Shown here piece by piece: positions 9,761-24,600 of a stretch of 64,000 nt of DNA. Source of the stretch: Lepidodermella squamata (taxonomy: Eukaryota; Gastrotricha); contig JBLDXI010000015.1 in NCBI GenBank assembly GCA_047495785.1, positions 744,001 through 808,000 on the forward strand. The letters are read 5' to 3'. The position numbers were made by a program, and so were the translations under genes. Numbering within the stretch: the stretch's first letter is position 1; the number at the start of each line of letters is the position of its first letter. A model generated the notes under the pieces. It was not told the origin of the DNA, did not search any database, and saw only the letters and a list, made by a program, of their open reading frames with translations.

Positions 9761-11715
9761 ATGGCTTCTTCTACAACCAGGTCATTTCAAGTCCCATCGT
9801 CTGTTTTCGGCTATGAAAAGCTCGGCTCTGGCTGTGGTATGCATGGCGTTGGAACTGGTCCTTATGGTTTCGACAGCGCCTGGTCTGGTTCCGGGCAATA
9901 CGGCGGGTTCCCATCCAGTTACGGATCTTCAACGACGAACTGGCCTTTTGGTGCTGGCTATGGCGGAGCTCCTTCGACCTGGGGCGGTTCGACTCTTGGG
10001 GTAAACCCATCGACCTACGGTGGAATCCCCATCTCTGGTTTCGGCAGCTGGCCTTCGACTTTTGGCGCTGGCTACGGCGGGTACCCATCCAGCTTTAGTG
10101 GTTTCCCCAAAGGCTCGTCGACCTTTGGCGGATCCGGTTCCGTTTCACCCAGCTATGGTGGAGTACCATCGGCATCCTTCGGAGGGTCCCCGTCAACCGG
10201 TTTTGGTACGTCAACCATTTATTTTTATTTTTAATCCATCTTCAAACTTCAATATTAATTGACAGGAGGCTACCCCGGCTTGGAAATGACTCCGGGGTCT
10301 GGATTTGGTTCCAGCCTCATGGGCAATCCATTTGGCACTTATGGTGAGAATCTCTAGTTTTATTATTGCATTTGTTTAATTTATGCCCAGGAGGTTTTAC
10401 TGGCTTTGATCAGCCGTGGAGTCGAATTGGCAGCAATTCAAGTTACGGCTACCCTTTGACCTTCGGTAGCTCTTTCGGCGGATTTCCCTCTGGTTTCGGC
10501 GGGCCGACCTCGTCATTCGGTGGCTCGACGTGGACTGGCACTGGTTATCCATCAACACCCGGTAATTGCCTTCGTTGTGACGCGGAAAATTGATCAATTT
10601 TGTTGACTGGATCTACAGGTTCTGGAGTCCAGTCGACATATGGCTACCCTTCGACATTCGGCGGCTTGCCAGGCTCTTTCGGTGGAATACCTGCTGGGAT
10701 TGGCGGATCGGCCTCAACGTTCGGCGGCTCTCCCTGGACAACTGGAACAGGCTTCAGTGGTTCCGGTTACCCGTCAACATTCGGTAATTTGTTTTTAGGT
10801 AACACTGCCAATTGAACGTTTCAGTTATGATGCCAGGATCCGATTCCCGAGTCGCGCTATGGTCCCGTTATGGCGCCAACAATCCTTACGCCAGTCATTA
10901 CGGCGGCCAACCCTGGTTGAACCCTGAAGCTCTGCTGAGCGGAGTCGCCGACGTCGAAAACGTGCTCTTCAGCGATTTTGGCACTTCTGCGCGCAATGTT
11001 GAACGCGAGTTGGTCAATTTGCGCAAGATGCTTGACTCAGGAAGCCTTGTTGGAGGTCCGCGCCAAACTGGTACAACTGGGAAAGGCTTCACCTCTTCCA
11101 TGTCGCACTTGCCAAGCCGCCCGACATCTTCGATCGAGTACTTCACCTTCCAGAATCCGGTTCGCTACGACGCCCGAGGCAACCGCAGCCTGTACCTTTG
11201 CTTCGATCTGCCCAGTTACAAGCCTGAAGAAGTGACTGTTACGTAAGTTGGTTCGAACCTTTTTCCAAGCTCCAAGAATTTGTTTGGACCTTTTCTTAAT
11301 TTATCTGCAACCTTCATCAGCTTTCACTTTCAAAATGCCTTACATTCCACCTAAGGAAATTCAAATTCGATACTCAATACTATTAGGTATTATATTATTA
11401 TTTTTCAGATTGTACTCGAAGGCCAACCCGGCTTACATCGAAGTCTTGGCCAGCCATGATGTCAAAGAGTCGCCCAAGCAGCACGCTGTCAAGCGAACCT
11501 ACGAGCGCAAGTACTTCTTCCCTGCTGAACTTGCTCTTCCGCAAGCCGATATCGGCAAGCTCGAGCTCAAGTCCTACTTCACGCCTGATGGCCTGCTGAC
11601 TGTTGAAGCTCCGTTGCCTCGTCTCAGCCCCGAGCAAATGATGATGCTGAACAAGACTCACCATGTTCTGCCGAACTTCTCAGCCCCGGTCAAGACCGAA
11701 AAGAAGGACATCTGA
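9761..11715 (+). CDS. Small heat-shock protein with long G/S/Y/F-rich N-terminal repeats
   Basis: Six exons at 9761-10205, 10266-10343, 10391-10561, 10619-10783, 10825-11242 and 11409-11715 encode 527 residues in frame. Roughly residues 20-285 are low-complexity repeats built on YPSTFGG, SSFGG and GYGG. The C-terminal part (about 395-510) is an alpha-crystallin domain: LYLCFDLPSYKPEEVTV, then a strand-rich stretch and SYFTPDGLLTVEAPLP, typical of metazoan sHSPs that act as holdase chaperones. The ATG sits in a good context (AAAACCATGG). AATAAA lies at 11813-11818. The first four introns are phase 1, so exons 2-4 are symmetric and can be duplicated without frame loss. Length is about 2.5 times a usual sHSP because of the repeats. 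The repeats could give elastic or phase-separating behaviour; that is inference. Confidence 0.88.
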
Positions 11716-12662
11716 AACATCAAATGCTCAAACTTAAGCAACTCTGCTCATTCTGAATTCTAAAACTATCAGAATTTATCATACTTTGTAATTCCTTTCA
11801 TTGAAATAATCAAATAAAGTAATCTGAAAGCTCTCACTGATTTCCTAATTTTTTCGGCGAAAATTATACGAAATAGAGCTGAATAGAGCTGAACACTGGG
11901 CTGAAAGGCTTAATCTCGAGAATCTTATTAAATATTAAATGAATTTATTGCAAGTATTTAGATGTAGGACTCCCAGCTGAATCCTCTCACCAAAGATGGG
12001 TTAAAGTTCAGATTATAGCGCTTCTAATCGCCGGATGTTGATGCTACCAGTGTTTTAATGGTATCAAATGTTATCAAATATCAAATAAGTGTCCAAATGA
12101 TTATTTTAATTACGAAAGCGACACAAAATATCGCAGTCTATAACAATTAGGCCAGGGAAAAGCGCTATGCTGTTGTCTTTTGGTACCGAGGAGGAGATAA
12201 AACACTTTTTAATAGAGCCATATCATAATTTTTGACATGCATGGATAAATTGATAAGCATTTGCTGGTAAAGCCCACTTTGACCAAACTAAGATAACATA
12301 TTCTTCCAATATGAGATGGTTTTTCTTGCTCCGGAACCCACGAATCGCTGAAACAAAACAAACCTGTTTCGCGGACATTTAAAAATCAAGATCGGACATT
12401 TACATAAAAAGATCTATTTAACAATGAATCGCATCCAAGTCCCTAGAAGTGATACCAGGGTTTTTGGCAGTGCTTTAGTATCTCAGTCAAATGCTATGCT
12501 AATAATGGCTAAATTAACTTATGGCCAAATCTCAAATCTGGCGCCAAAATTACGGAGAATAATAGATAATTAATTCTCACAGATCTACATAACTCCTTGC
12601 CTAAAAAGTCAACAATTTGTTCTCAAAATTTGACATTATTTTAGATCACGCTTGGTTATCTG
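11716..12662. other. Intergenic region between sHSP and the MAM giant gene
   Basis: It contains the sHSP 3' UTR with AATAAA (11813-11818) and otherwise AT-rich DNA with no supported exon. A TTTTAG lies about 18 nt before the next start codon, so a 5' UTR intron or trans-splice acceptor is possible there. Confidence 0.5.
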
Positions 12663-15600
12663 ATGTTAAGAAAACGTGGAGCTGGCCGATTTTCATCGGC
12701 CAAGCTCTTACTAGGGCCTATTTTGGCGTTTTTAATCGCGTGCCCGCCAATATCAGCGATCGACATCGAACTATGCCCGTTTGATGGCGATTACGACGCT
12801 GAAACAGCTCGCTGCAAGGTGCAGCTCGACGGTGATGTCAATTGGCGACTGAAACGAGCTGGCGAGCTTCTGCCCCTCGCCCAAGACTTTCTGACCGACT
12901 ACATGCCAACTGTAGACGCGACAAACTCCAGCGACGGCTTTTTCGCGTACCTTCAAACGCGGGACAACGTGACAAATGGCGACGTAGCTGTCATCCAAAT
13001 GCCAGTTATCCGTAAAGATGACGATATCAATTGCATCAAGCTGAGCTATGTCTACTACGGCCATCTGCTTGCCCCACTGCAGTTGGTTCGAACTTGCCCG
13101 CAGGGCGAAGATTCAACAGTGCCAGATGACGCGAAAGGCAAGACTGTGCTATGGCTCATGGATGGCTACAGTGTGACCCCTCACGATTGGCAATTCATGT
13201 GGCGGCATGAGACGGTCCCGTTCTACCATGATGAAAATGTTCAACTTGATGGGTGTTCACTGTCGTTCGAGGCTAAGGCTTGGGCTCCGATACGGGGTGC
13301 AATCGCATTGGACAATGTTGTTGCAACCAAATGCGATTGGAAACCAAGTGAGTTTTTTTTAACCTGCTTGCCGTTCGGTAAGCTAAACGAATTTGTTCAT
13401 AGAACGAGACGTCTGCACGTTCCAAGAGCCATGCGAACTCTGGGACGCAACCGGCTCTAAGTGGAAGGTCGAACAGCCGCAAACCATTTCGAACATCCCA
13501 TTCGACCATACTTACCAATCATTCGAGGGCAAGTACCTTGCATTCACCGCATCGGATACAGGGTGCCAATCTGAGAAACTCACCGGGCCTAAAATCGGCG
13601 ATCTTTCCAGCCCAGCAATTTGCATGAACTTTGCCGCTGCAATCTACAGCAATGGAGACAATGACGATTGGCATCATGTTGATTTCTTCCTGCATGTCAT
13701 CGATCCTAAATCTGGAAACAAGGTGGTTGCAACGCCCTGGCAAACACAAATGCATGACGAAAGTTACGATGACTTCAGTTGGCAACGTTTCTACGCATTT
13801 GCCGATCTGACAGATACCCTAGGACAGTTCACGAACGAAGTGAATGAATACCGCATTGCTTTCGAGGGCAGGTATTGCAATACTAGGTTCACTGGTGGTG
13901 TTGCTATCGATGACGTTCGCATGAATTCGCGAGAGCTGTGCCGTTTGCCGGGCGATGATGATTTTGAACAGTCGTACACGTGCTGGCAGCCGGTTGAAGT
14001 TCATGACCACAAGTACAACTTCATCATTATGCCAACAACGTGAGTTTTCTAGTGTATCTCCATGCACTTCTAAATGTGTGCATACAGGAAGCTACCCTTT
14101 TCTGGAACTACGGCCGACCACACCTTCCTCGACCAAACAGGCCGTGGCCAAGTTCTAGCTTCTAACCTCGGTTCAACTCCATTCGCGAAATTCCAATTTG
14201 GCAACCCACTAGCTCCGACTAGAGCTCGTTGCGTAACATTCTGGTTCTACACAACTTATACCGATGTTCTGATAAACGCTTACGTTCATCCGTCCAAACC
14301 GGGCATCTACTCAACGCCACCAGCATGGTCCATCGCGACAGGATTCAATCAAGTCAACACGTGGGTTGAAGCCTCGTTGACGTATCATTCTAACGAATAC
14401 CATCGGCTCATTTTCGACGCCACGGGATTTGTGAGCTTCGATGATTTCAGCCTTTCCGATGGTGTTTGCACCTGCAGACCAGAAGGAGCTGAGAATTGCT
14501 TCACGCCGAACCTTTCTCTTCTCACGTCCTCTTTTTTCGGTATGATTAATCCCTAATTTCTAGATTTTTATTGAATTTTCCCAACCAGCTCATGAAATTG
14601 AGTCTTACTATTCGAGAGTCGGATATTGCCCATCCGATGCAACTGCAATTTCGGCAAATCAAGCCGAGGAGAGCCTGGCTGAATGCGCTTTCCGTTGCGA
14701 GCGAATTAACTCATTCCGAAGTGGAGTGAAATGCAAAACCTTTACATACTCGGAGGCCAAACGAACCTGTGATTTGTACAGCGTTGCCTGCCCTACCCTC
14801 CAAACCGGTAGCATTGACTCGGATGACCGTCGAACTTACGAGAAGACGGAGGTTGAGAACTACTTCGGTAAAGAGGGTGTTTGTAGACAGTCGCCGGATA
14901 GGACAGCTACAATTTCAAGCCTTGAAGCGTGTCGGCTTGATTGTGAAGCTTACGGCTCCCTGTGCCCTTTCTTTTCGTACGATAAGGTCGACAAAACCTG
15001 TTCAGTCTACAGCAGCTGCGATATCAATCCGGTACCTGGGGCTCGAGTTGTTTATGAACATATCCGTAATCACAAATTTCGAACTGAGTTAATGTTATAC
15101 TATTGTCTTCTCTCCAGATTTCCCTGGTTACCTGATGTACTCTGGCAGTTGCGAATACGGAGGATCCACGACTACCGAGCTTGGAAACCGAGCTGCTTGT
15201 GCCAAGCAGTGTACCGATACGTTCGGTTGCACAACCTTCATCTACTATGAAAACACCAACATATGCGTGAGGTTGTACTCGGGAGATTGTGCCAAGGACC
15301 GCCAAGCTACCCCATATGCTTCAACCTACGTCAAACGAGGCGTTTCAAACTACAGTTGCGATTTCGAGTCCGTCAAGACCTGCAGCGATGATGGATGGCT
15401 GGTCGATGCTAGTCCCCAGGGTTTTGATTTTCAAGTCGTTGGTTCATACGATGGCTATGGCATGGGTGGGCCCAAACGTGATGCTACAGTCAAAAAGGAC
15501 TACAACGGCCGGTATGCGATGGTTAGCCAAGTAGCGGGTAATGCTGACACTACGGCATCTGTGACCAGTCCGCTAATCGCCAGCTATATCGCAAAATGTT

Positions 15601-18600
15601 TGACGTTCCGCTACTACATGTTTGGGCCAGATGTGCCGACCCTTCAGATAGAACTAATCAACGAAAATGGACTAGAAAAAGGCATAATCTGGCAAAGATC
15701 CGGGTCAAAAGCTGATGCCTGGCTGGAAGGAGGGGTCAATTTAGCCGATTTAGACCTTTCGGACGTTAACTTATACAGGCTTCAATGGAGGGTAAAGAGA
15801 GGTTCTAGATTCGTAGGAGCTGTTGCGTTGGATGATATTTTCATATCGAATAATGACTGTGGCGGTGCGGCGTTTGAATTATCATGCAGATTCGAAAACT
15901 TCAGCCCATGCGTAATCCCTGATACAGACTTTGACGTCAGAGCGAAAGGCACGACTGGAAATCTTAAGACCGACCATACCTACGAATCGACTTACGGCCA
16001 CTACGCTTTGGCCTCAAATCTCGGCCCAGGAATGCCCACTGCATCGATGAGTATTGACTACAACGCGAAATACGAGCGATGTTTGACCTTCTATTGGGCG
16101 AGGGCGTGCGCGACTCTGAAGGCTGGCATCAAGACATCGACTTTCGAATACCTGGAAATACCGTTTAACTTTGGAGGTAATGACCAAAGTTGGCAATATG
16201 CCCGTGTTGATCTCCCAGGAGGCCATGGAGATGCTAAAATTGTTTTCTACGCAACTCCAACGGGCTGTGGCTTGCCCTCGACTAATTTCGTGGCTATCGA
16301 TGATATTCTGGTCCTTGAACATGGCTGTTCGAGGAAAGGAAGTTGTAACTTTGACGGCCTTCAAGGCCCCTGTGATTTCGAAACCGAAACCGCCCCAAAT
16401 AGCGAAAGATGGCTGTATGGCTCTGCAGATCCCTTAACCTCAATCCCAGCACCAATGATGGATCATACCCTAAACTCAAAATATGACGGCGGCTATATGA
16501 TGGCCGACCTTGTTACTAGGCTTGACTTGAAGAAATCAGGCTCAGTTTTGACAGCCTGGATTCCTACTCTTAGCAATGTGGTAACTGTGACCTTCTACTA
16601 CTTAAACAACGGACCTGAAGGTGGCCGATTGAACGTTGATCTCGCGTTTTGGAGTTCATCGGGCACTGCGACAATGTGGACTTATAAAAGTCCGGATCGC
16701 AATTCGGCGTGGTTATTCGGTCGATTCTCATTCGAGGTCGAGGAAGCTGATTACTTCCAGTTGACGTTTTCTTACGAGCGAGGAGTGAACAGCTACGCTC
16801 TACTTGCCATTGATGATGTTGCAGTCCTGCAGGGAGTTCGAGGCAGCCTTGTCCCAACTTTTGCTGATCCTACCGCACCAACCCAACCCCCGGGTTCGAC
16901 ACTGCCTACGCCAACAACTACGACGCCCTACCCTCCTTTCCGTGAGTACTCACTATTTTTATGTAAAATCATTCATGATTTCGATTTCAGCTTCTTCGAG
17001 CTTGATTGTTGACTGCTCATTCGATGATAATAATTGCGGTATTGTAACAAGCAGTCGATACGGGTTCAACTGGGTTTGCCAACAAGGTGGGCCTTGCGAT
17101 AATCCAATTGGACCCTATGCTGATCATTCCAAGGGAGACAGTTAGTTTAAATTCGAGTTTTCTATCTTTTCAAACTCAGGTTTTCGCAGATACGGGTCGG
17201 TACATGTTTACTTCTGCCAAGTACAGCGGCTCTGCAGTCACTAGTTCATTCACAAAAGCCTATACTGCCCCGAAAGAGGTCTGCCTGAGTTACTGGTACA
17301 TTGCAGATCAAGGAACAATCCCCTTTGTTACGAGCGGATACCAAGACGCTAATGGAGGATCATACCAAATTTTCAAGCGATCGGGACCTCAAGGTCCAGA
17401 CTGGCGCTACGTAGAGCATAACGTACCGAAAAGCACTAACTACAAGCTCTACTTCGCCACTCAGCGTTCCTCCAGTTTGATTGGTGATATCGCGTTTGAT
17501 GACGTCAAAGTTTCAAACGATGGCTGCCCTCCCCGAAATAATGAATGCACTTTCGATGCGACGTATTCCAACCTGCCCTGTGCTATTCTCATCCAAGGCA
17601 GCCCGAAATGGGTCATTTCAACAAGAACTGAAGCGGCAACATCAACCAATGGCGATCACACCCTTCAAACCTCATGGGGCCGTTATGCTTACGTGTCTGC
17701 TGATTGGTCGCAGAGTTTTTCTGAGGCTAAGATCACTGTTCCTTTCAAATCACCGAAAGCATCCACTCATTACTGCGTCACATTCTGGCACAGAGTCGGC
17801 GGAACTTACCCAGCGACTCTCCGAGCTTATGTTCACGATGACAGCAAAGAATCAAACCTGATCGCTACTGCCAAGCCTTTTGATAACATTGTCTGGATGT
17901 ACTCTCAAGGCGATGCTGTAGTTCGTAAGTTGTCCACTTAATCCAAGGCTTTTTGATCCTCATCATTTATCACAGCTAGCATCGATTCCAGTGGTAACGA
18001 TCACTGGTATGTCGTATTCGTGGCCAACTACACAGCCGGTTCGAAGCCTCAAAAACAGACCATCCAAATCGATGATATCAAAGTCGTCCCTGAGCCCTGT
18101 AAGCCTTTAGATAAGTGCACGTTCGAGGATGGAACTTGTGAGTGGAAGAATGAGGAAGGTGCTAAAATTGACTGGTTGCTTGGAAGTGGTCTACGAGGCG
18201 GTCCCATTCTCCAAGATGCGACATTTGGCACCAGCGATGGTCACTACATTTTCGCGCCTATGAATCAGCAACCTCGATCCGGCCATCGGGCTCGTTTGAT
18301 CAGCCCACAGGCTTACTCAGGCTCTCAGTGCGTCAAGTTCTCTTACTACGTCAAACCGAGCTCACTCTCCAGATCTCAGACTATCCTCAAAGTCCTAGCT
18401 GTTACTCCATCTAGCCAGAAAACTCTATGGCTGTTCAAAGATGATACCTTCAGTGGCTGGAGTAATGGAATCGTACCTGTTGACGGTTTGAATTCGAACT
18501 TCGAAATCGCCTTTGAAACGTTCAACGATGCTAACGATGGCCAGCCGATTGTGGGTATTGATGACGTTCAAATCACTGATAACATGGATAACTGCTACAA

Positions 18601-21600
18601 GTACCCTGGTGGCGATATCACTAACCCTAACTTCATCACATCGGACTGGCTTATGTGTGATTTCGAAGATAAAAACTTCTGTCAATACCATACGCGCAGC
18701 GACGTTGAGAACTCGACTTGGGCGATTTTACCCGATGAGTTGGATGGACAACTTGCAGCCTCGATCAGTTGGTCATCGGTATCGACGAATTACAGCCTTG
18801 AGTTGAGCACTCGATATCTCGGAGTTGGAAGCGCCCACGACTTCTTTTGCGTGTCCTTTGAATACGCGTTTCATGGCTTGAACCCTGGGGTATTCGTTGT
18901 CGGGACTAGAAAGTCAAGTGACGGGGAAGAGAATTACCTGTTCATTCGAGAAGAAAGCGAAGGCTACATGTATCACAAAGCCTACGTTCAGATCTCGTCC
19001 GAAGAGGATTTCCAACTATACTTCAGAGCAATGGATTTCCGGTATTACGACCCGAGCTCTGGTCCTGATTTGATATCAGCTTTAGACACGCCATACTCCG
19101 GAACATTGTCCCTGCGTAGCATCATATCCTACGACGGACCTTGCCCTCCTGATATTACCAAAATCGCTGATTTCGATGCTAACATCGGAGACTGGGTACC
19201 TGATGACACTCACGTTCCGTCGTCAGATGTTTGGCAAATTTTGTCGAAAAGCGAGGCAAATCAGAAATCGATCCCAGCTCCTTACATCGATCATACGACC
19301 CAAACACAAAATGGCCGATTCGCATTTGCGGTTCAGTCCGCTGCCAAGCCTGATACCGAATACTTTTTCATCAAAAACATTGCGACTCACCCTACTGACT
19401 ACCAATGTTTAGTTTTCTGGTACTATATGTCACAGCCTGTTAACTCGGACCCAACCAAGCTATCGACCTTGACAGTTTACTCCAAGTACGAGTTCGAGTC
19501 TACCGGTTCAATAACAAATGCTATTTGGACTAATCTCGTGCCGAACACAAACTCGTGGCAACTCGGTTACGCTACGGTAGCCCCAGCAACTTACGATGAC
19601 GTGAAACTTTTATTCGGAGCTCGGGTGAAAGATTCGTCCGCTCAAATTGCGGTTGATGACGTAGTGCTTGTTACTGGAAAATGCCCGACACATTACGACT
19701 GCGACTTTGAAAGCGGAAAATGCGGCTATTTTACCTACAATACTGACGCGGATGCCCCACGGCATGCCGGTTGGCAGTGGGTTTCAGCTGGCCATCCTGA
19801 CTCTGCCCTAGCCCCTACGGCGGATCATACGACGAAGACCTCATTCGGGCACTACCTATTCATCGATTTCAGCAACGTGCGTCCGGATGTTGAAGCATAC
19901 ATCGCTCAGTCCACCGGTCCACTTGGTACATCGGGGCCTGATCCTTGCGTTGAATTCTCTTACGTTATTTCTGGAGATGATGACGCCATGCAACTGAAGG
20001 TATTCACGGTTACCGATAAGGAGGCCGCTTACATCTTCCGATCGGCCAAGGCAACTGGAACCGCGTGGACAACTGTTCGGGCGAAAATAAACGTGGATGT
20101 ACCGTATTCTCTTCAAATTGAGGCGAGTACGTTATTGAAAGAGGCCAAGGCCGGTGTTATCGCTGTTGATGATATCAAATTCCACGCCGAGTGCTACCCA
20201 CCTGTCACCACGACCACCGCAAAGCCCGACGACCTAGATTTTGGAACTTGCGATTTCGACAAAGATTTCTGTAAATACACCCCTGACAGCAATCAACTTC
20301 TGCGTTTCAACCGTGCAAAGGGAAGAGTGTCTGGGCTAGCCGGCCCTAAATCTGATGTCAGTGGCTTCGGCTACTACGCGTATGTCCGAGCTGACACAAC
20401 TGCTGGTTCAGCGAACTTATTTGCGAGATTAATCTCAGCTGAGTCAAATTTGGTTACTTCCACCTACGTTTGCGTTCAATTCTATTATCACATGACTGGT
20501 GTTCGCGTGGATTCTTTAAGACTCATCGACCAATCTGTAACGGATGGCTCTGAAAGAATTTTGTGGGAACGTAGCAGGGATCGGGCTGGAGTGTGGACGA
20601 AGGCTCATGTTGACGTTAATATTCCAGGTTTCAATTCTGAATCTTTTATTTGTCTTGTTGAAGCCGTTTCTAATTTCAGGGAGACATAACTTGATATTCG
20701 AAGCTGAAGTCATGCGAGGAAGCTCAGGGGTACTAGCGATCGATGACGTTGAAGTCACGCTTGGATCTTGCCCGATTCTCAATGTCTGCGACTTTCAAGA
20801 CATTGATCTCTGTGGCTGGGCGAATGATCCAACTGGAACAGCGCTCTGGAAACGCGTTAAAGGGTTCGATAATCCATCTTATGGACCAGACACGGATCAC
20901 ACCTACGGAAGTCGCGAGGGTGCCTACATGCTTTACGCAGCTTCCACCAATTCATTCAGCGCGATTCTTCGAAGCCCGGAGTACAAACTCCATGGATCTG
21001 AGGGCTGCATGCGAATGTGGACCTACCCCTACAGCACCGTCCCGCCTCTCTATATCTACATTGTCCCTACTAGCAACGGAATCGACCTTGATAACCAGAA
21101 AACAATCATTTTTGCATACAGTGATTATGCTTCTTCAGATAATTGGCGTCGCATTTCTGCTAGATTGAATGTTATCGGAACTTTCCGCGTAAAGATAGAA
21201 TCCATAAGCTCTGGAAGCCGGGGAAGCTTCTCGATTGATGATGTTGAAATTGATGTTCATCACCCATGTGGACCGCCCCTTTTCTGCGACTTCGAAGTCG
21301 ATGAATGTGGCTGGGAGAACGATATTGATAACCGTAATGATGATTGGCAACGTTTGTCTGGGCCATCTAATTTACCTGGAACTGGGCCGTCTGCCGATCA
21401 TACCTTAGGCACGTCTGAGGGAAGTTACATGCTTTACAGACCCACGCCCTTCACCACCTCAACAAGTTCGGCATACTTTCTTGGCGAACTTGCTAGTCCA
21501 TATGAGTTTGACAGCAATCGAGCTTGCTTCCGGTTCTACTACCACATGCATGGCCTTGGAATGGGGAAACTATCTGTAATCAATGCTTATAAGGTTATAT

Positions 21601-24600
21601 GGCAAAAGTCTGGAGATCAGGTAAGACGAAAGCTGATAGTAACCTAAACATGCCATATCTATTCGATGTCAGGGAAATCAATGGAATTTGGGTTTAGTTG
21701 ACATCCAGTTTTCTGGCTCCTACCCAGTGGCTCTCGAATTTGGAGGCACTGCAGGCACTATTGGGCAGTCTGATATTGCTATTGATGACGTAAGTTGAAA
21801 TCTTCAATTCAAATGTTTTCAACAAGCCTGATTTGAAAGGTCGCATTACTTCCCGGAGATTGCTCGAATTACAATGACACTACCCCTACGGAGTTTTATC
21901 AATGCAAAGGATCATCCGATAAGATCCCCATGAGCCAAAGATGTGATTTGGTCCCTGATTGCCCCAAGACCGGCGATGATGAGCTGGACTGTGGCCGGTC
22001 TTGTGATTTCGATTACGATAACGAAAACTGCGCTTGGCTGCCAACAAGTCAATACACGCAGATCTTCAAGTTGGGTAAGGGTTCAGACAACAACCCCCTT
22101 GGACCCCCTGTGGATGCCACAGTTGGCTCGAGGCTAGGAGGTTACTACTACGTCGCTTCAAATCAAGCTACAACGAGATCTGGCCGAGCTGAGTTGAGGA
22201 TTAGACTCCCTCCAACTCCAGCAACTTGTAAACTCCAGTTTTATTACATCTTACCTTCACCGCCTAATTGTAAGTCCTAATAATCCTAACTTCGGAATTC
22301 AGCTGAGTTATTGTTTCAATTTAAGATGGAGATGTTCGCGTCAGTTTGGAGAATCAAAAGCAGTTTGGCGATAAAATCTTTGACATCTTCTATGTAAATG
22401 GCTCTGAGGTTCATCCGTCGGTTGATTCTGAGCATGCCTGGCAAAAAGAATGGATCTATCCAAATCCTGATACATCACGAGCTGTTGTTCTAGGAAGAAT
22501 CAATACTGATGTCTTGGTGAGTTTGTTTGGCAGCTGAACAAGCTGTGAAGCATAACTTTTATTGTCATTAGCTCGTCATAAGAGGCTCGAAGAACCAGGT
22601 TCAGAATAGCTATCTAGCAATCGACGGTGTTAACTTGATAGACTGTATATTCCCGAGTAAGGATTAAAAGCCAATTTGGTGTATTTTAACTGTAACTGTT
22701 CCTTTTTAGTTCCTGATAATTTCCCTTGCGATCCTAAGAAGGAATTTACCTGCTCCAGAACTGGGGCTTGTATTCCTTCTACCCAAGTTTGCGATCGTAA
22801 GCAATTCAAAGTCATACCTTTGAATAAACTATGCTACTTCTTTCATAGTTACCGATGATTGCGGCGATGGTAGCGATGAAGCTAATTGCGGTAAAGATCT
22901 TGAAAATCAATCTGGAATGTCTAATGAAAATTCAAAATTTAGATGACTATTCGACTTATTGCAATTTCGAGAAGAACACATGTGATTTCAAGAGCGCGGG
23001 CGGTAGATGGGTCCGGGACCGAAACACTGCGAACTCACGGAATTGTTAGAATTTCCTATTTCAACATAATGTTTCTTTTTAATTGAAATTTCAGTGCCGA
23101 CTCGGGATCATTCAACTGGGTTGAATTATGGATACTTTGTCTACACAAATACCCTTTCAACCTACAACAAGCTTCGTTTCCCAAAGACTTACTATACCAT
23201 TCCGGAAGGCAACTGCTTCTTCAGCTTCTACTACGCCACATTTGAGACAATATTCCAGGACAACTCAATCTGGATCGAACTCACCAGGGAAAGTGATGGG
23301 AAAGTCTTCAGAGTCGACATCGTCCAGGAGGTTGAAGGTTTCGGAGAGTGGGATAAGGGGATTGTCAGTCTGCAAAACATCATCGCTTCGAACGAAGGAT
23401 TCCTAATCGACATTGTTGCTTATAACTTCACGAAATACGTAGCTTTCGATGACATAGCCTTATCACCAGGCTGTAAGGTCGATAATAACCAGGCGTGCCT
23501 ACCCCCCGATTTCTACCGATGCACGGCTAAGACAGGAACTACGGGTCAATCTTGCATTAAATCGACCTATTTCGGCGATTTTGTCAAGGATTGTCCGAAT
23601 GGTGATGATGAAATTGGATTCGGGCCGTGTTACTTTGACCCGCCACCGAAATCAACTGAGCCTAGCCTCTACGGCTGGACCCTCACCCCGCCGGGAGATG
23701 ATTTCTTCGCGATTGAGCAGGCTGGCCAATCTGGGCATAGCTACGCCCCGGCAACTGATGCTTTGTCGAATCCATCAGGCTACTACTACTTTGTTCGATC
23801 TGGGGTTATCTATAATACAGATAATGTGCGCTTTACCAGCCCCAGTCTTCCGAAATTCTCGTCGAGATGTGCTGTCAAGTTCGCTTACTACATGAACGGC
23901 GATGTTGCGAACCCCGTATCGCAACTTTCGATCGTCGTCGAGCTGAACTCGCCCAACTCAGATTCTAGCGAAAAGCTCGGCGGAGTTCAAATCAAGAATG
24001 ATCCTAACTGGCGCGATTCTGGTTGGATCAGCCTTGGGACAAGGGCGGTTCTAACTGAAAATGTCACAATAAGTCTAGCATTCTACCCAGACGTACCGAG
24101 ACTGTTCAGCGCTGTCGCGATCGATAACATCGAGTTTTCAGAAGATTGCAGCTTCAATCGAGGATTGCCAGACATCGACTGCAACTTTAATGATGGATCA
24201 ACTTGTACCTGGACCCAAACTAAGATCTTCTACTATCCTCAAGTCAAGTGGTCAGTTGCAGATGGAACTCAGGCCAAGTCCCTCGGAGGACCTGGGGTCG
24301 ACTACGATAGCCCGGGAACTGGAAAATATGCGTTTATATCGGACCAATGGCTGAAGGTTTCAGATATAGGATTCATTCAAGGATACGCCCAACTTCAAAG
24401 TCCAACTTTCCCTACTAGTCCTGACCCATACTGTTTGTCATTCGCCTACAACATTTTTGGTCCGAAACCTGGAGAGTTTAGACTCATGATGTTCTTCGGG
24501 TCTTTCAACCGCCAGCTGTTTTACAGAACGGTTTCCCAGGGCAACGAGTGGAGGTTCGCTGAGGTTACAATTGAACCGACCACCTACGAATCCTATTCCC

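Noticed and set aside
11248-11408. Open extension between sHSP exons 5 and 6
   Set aside because: It has clear GTAAGT and TTTTTCAG borders, and removing it joins the alpha-crystallin strands in frame.
12771-13064. Minus-strand ORF opposite the first MAM exon
   Set aside because: Antisense shadow of a well-supported exon, as are the other minus frames across 12.7-30.6 kb.
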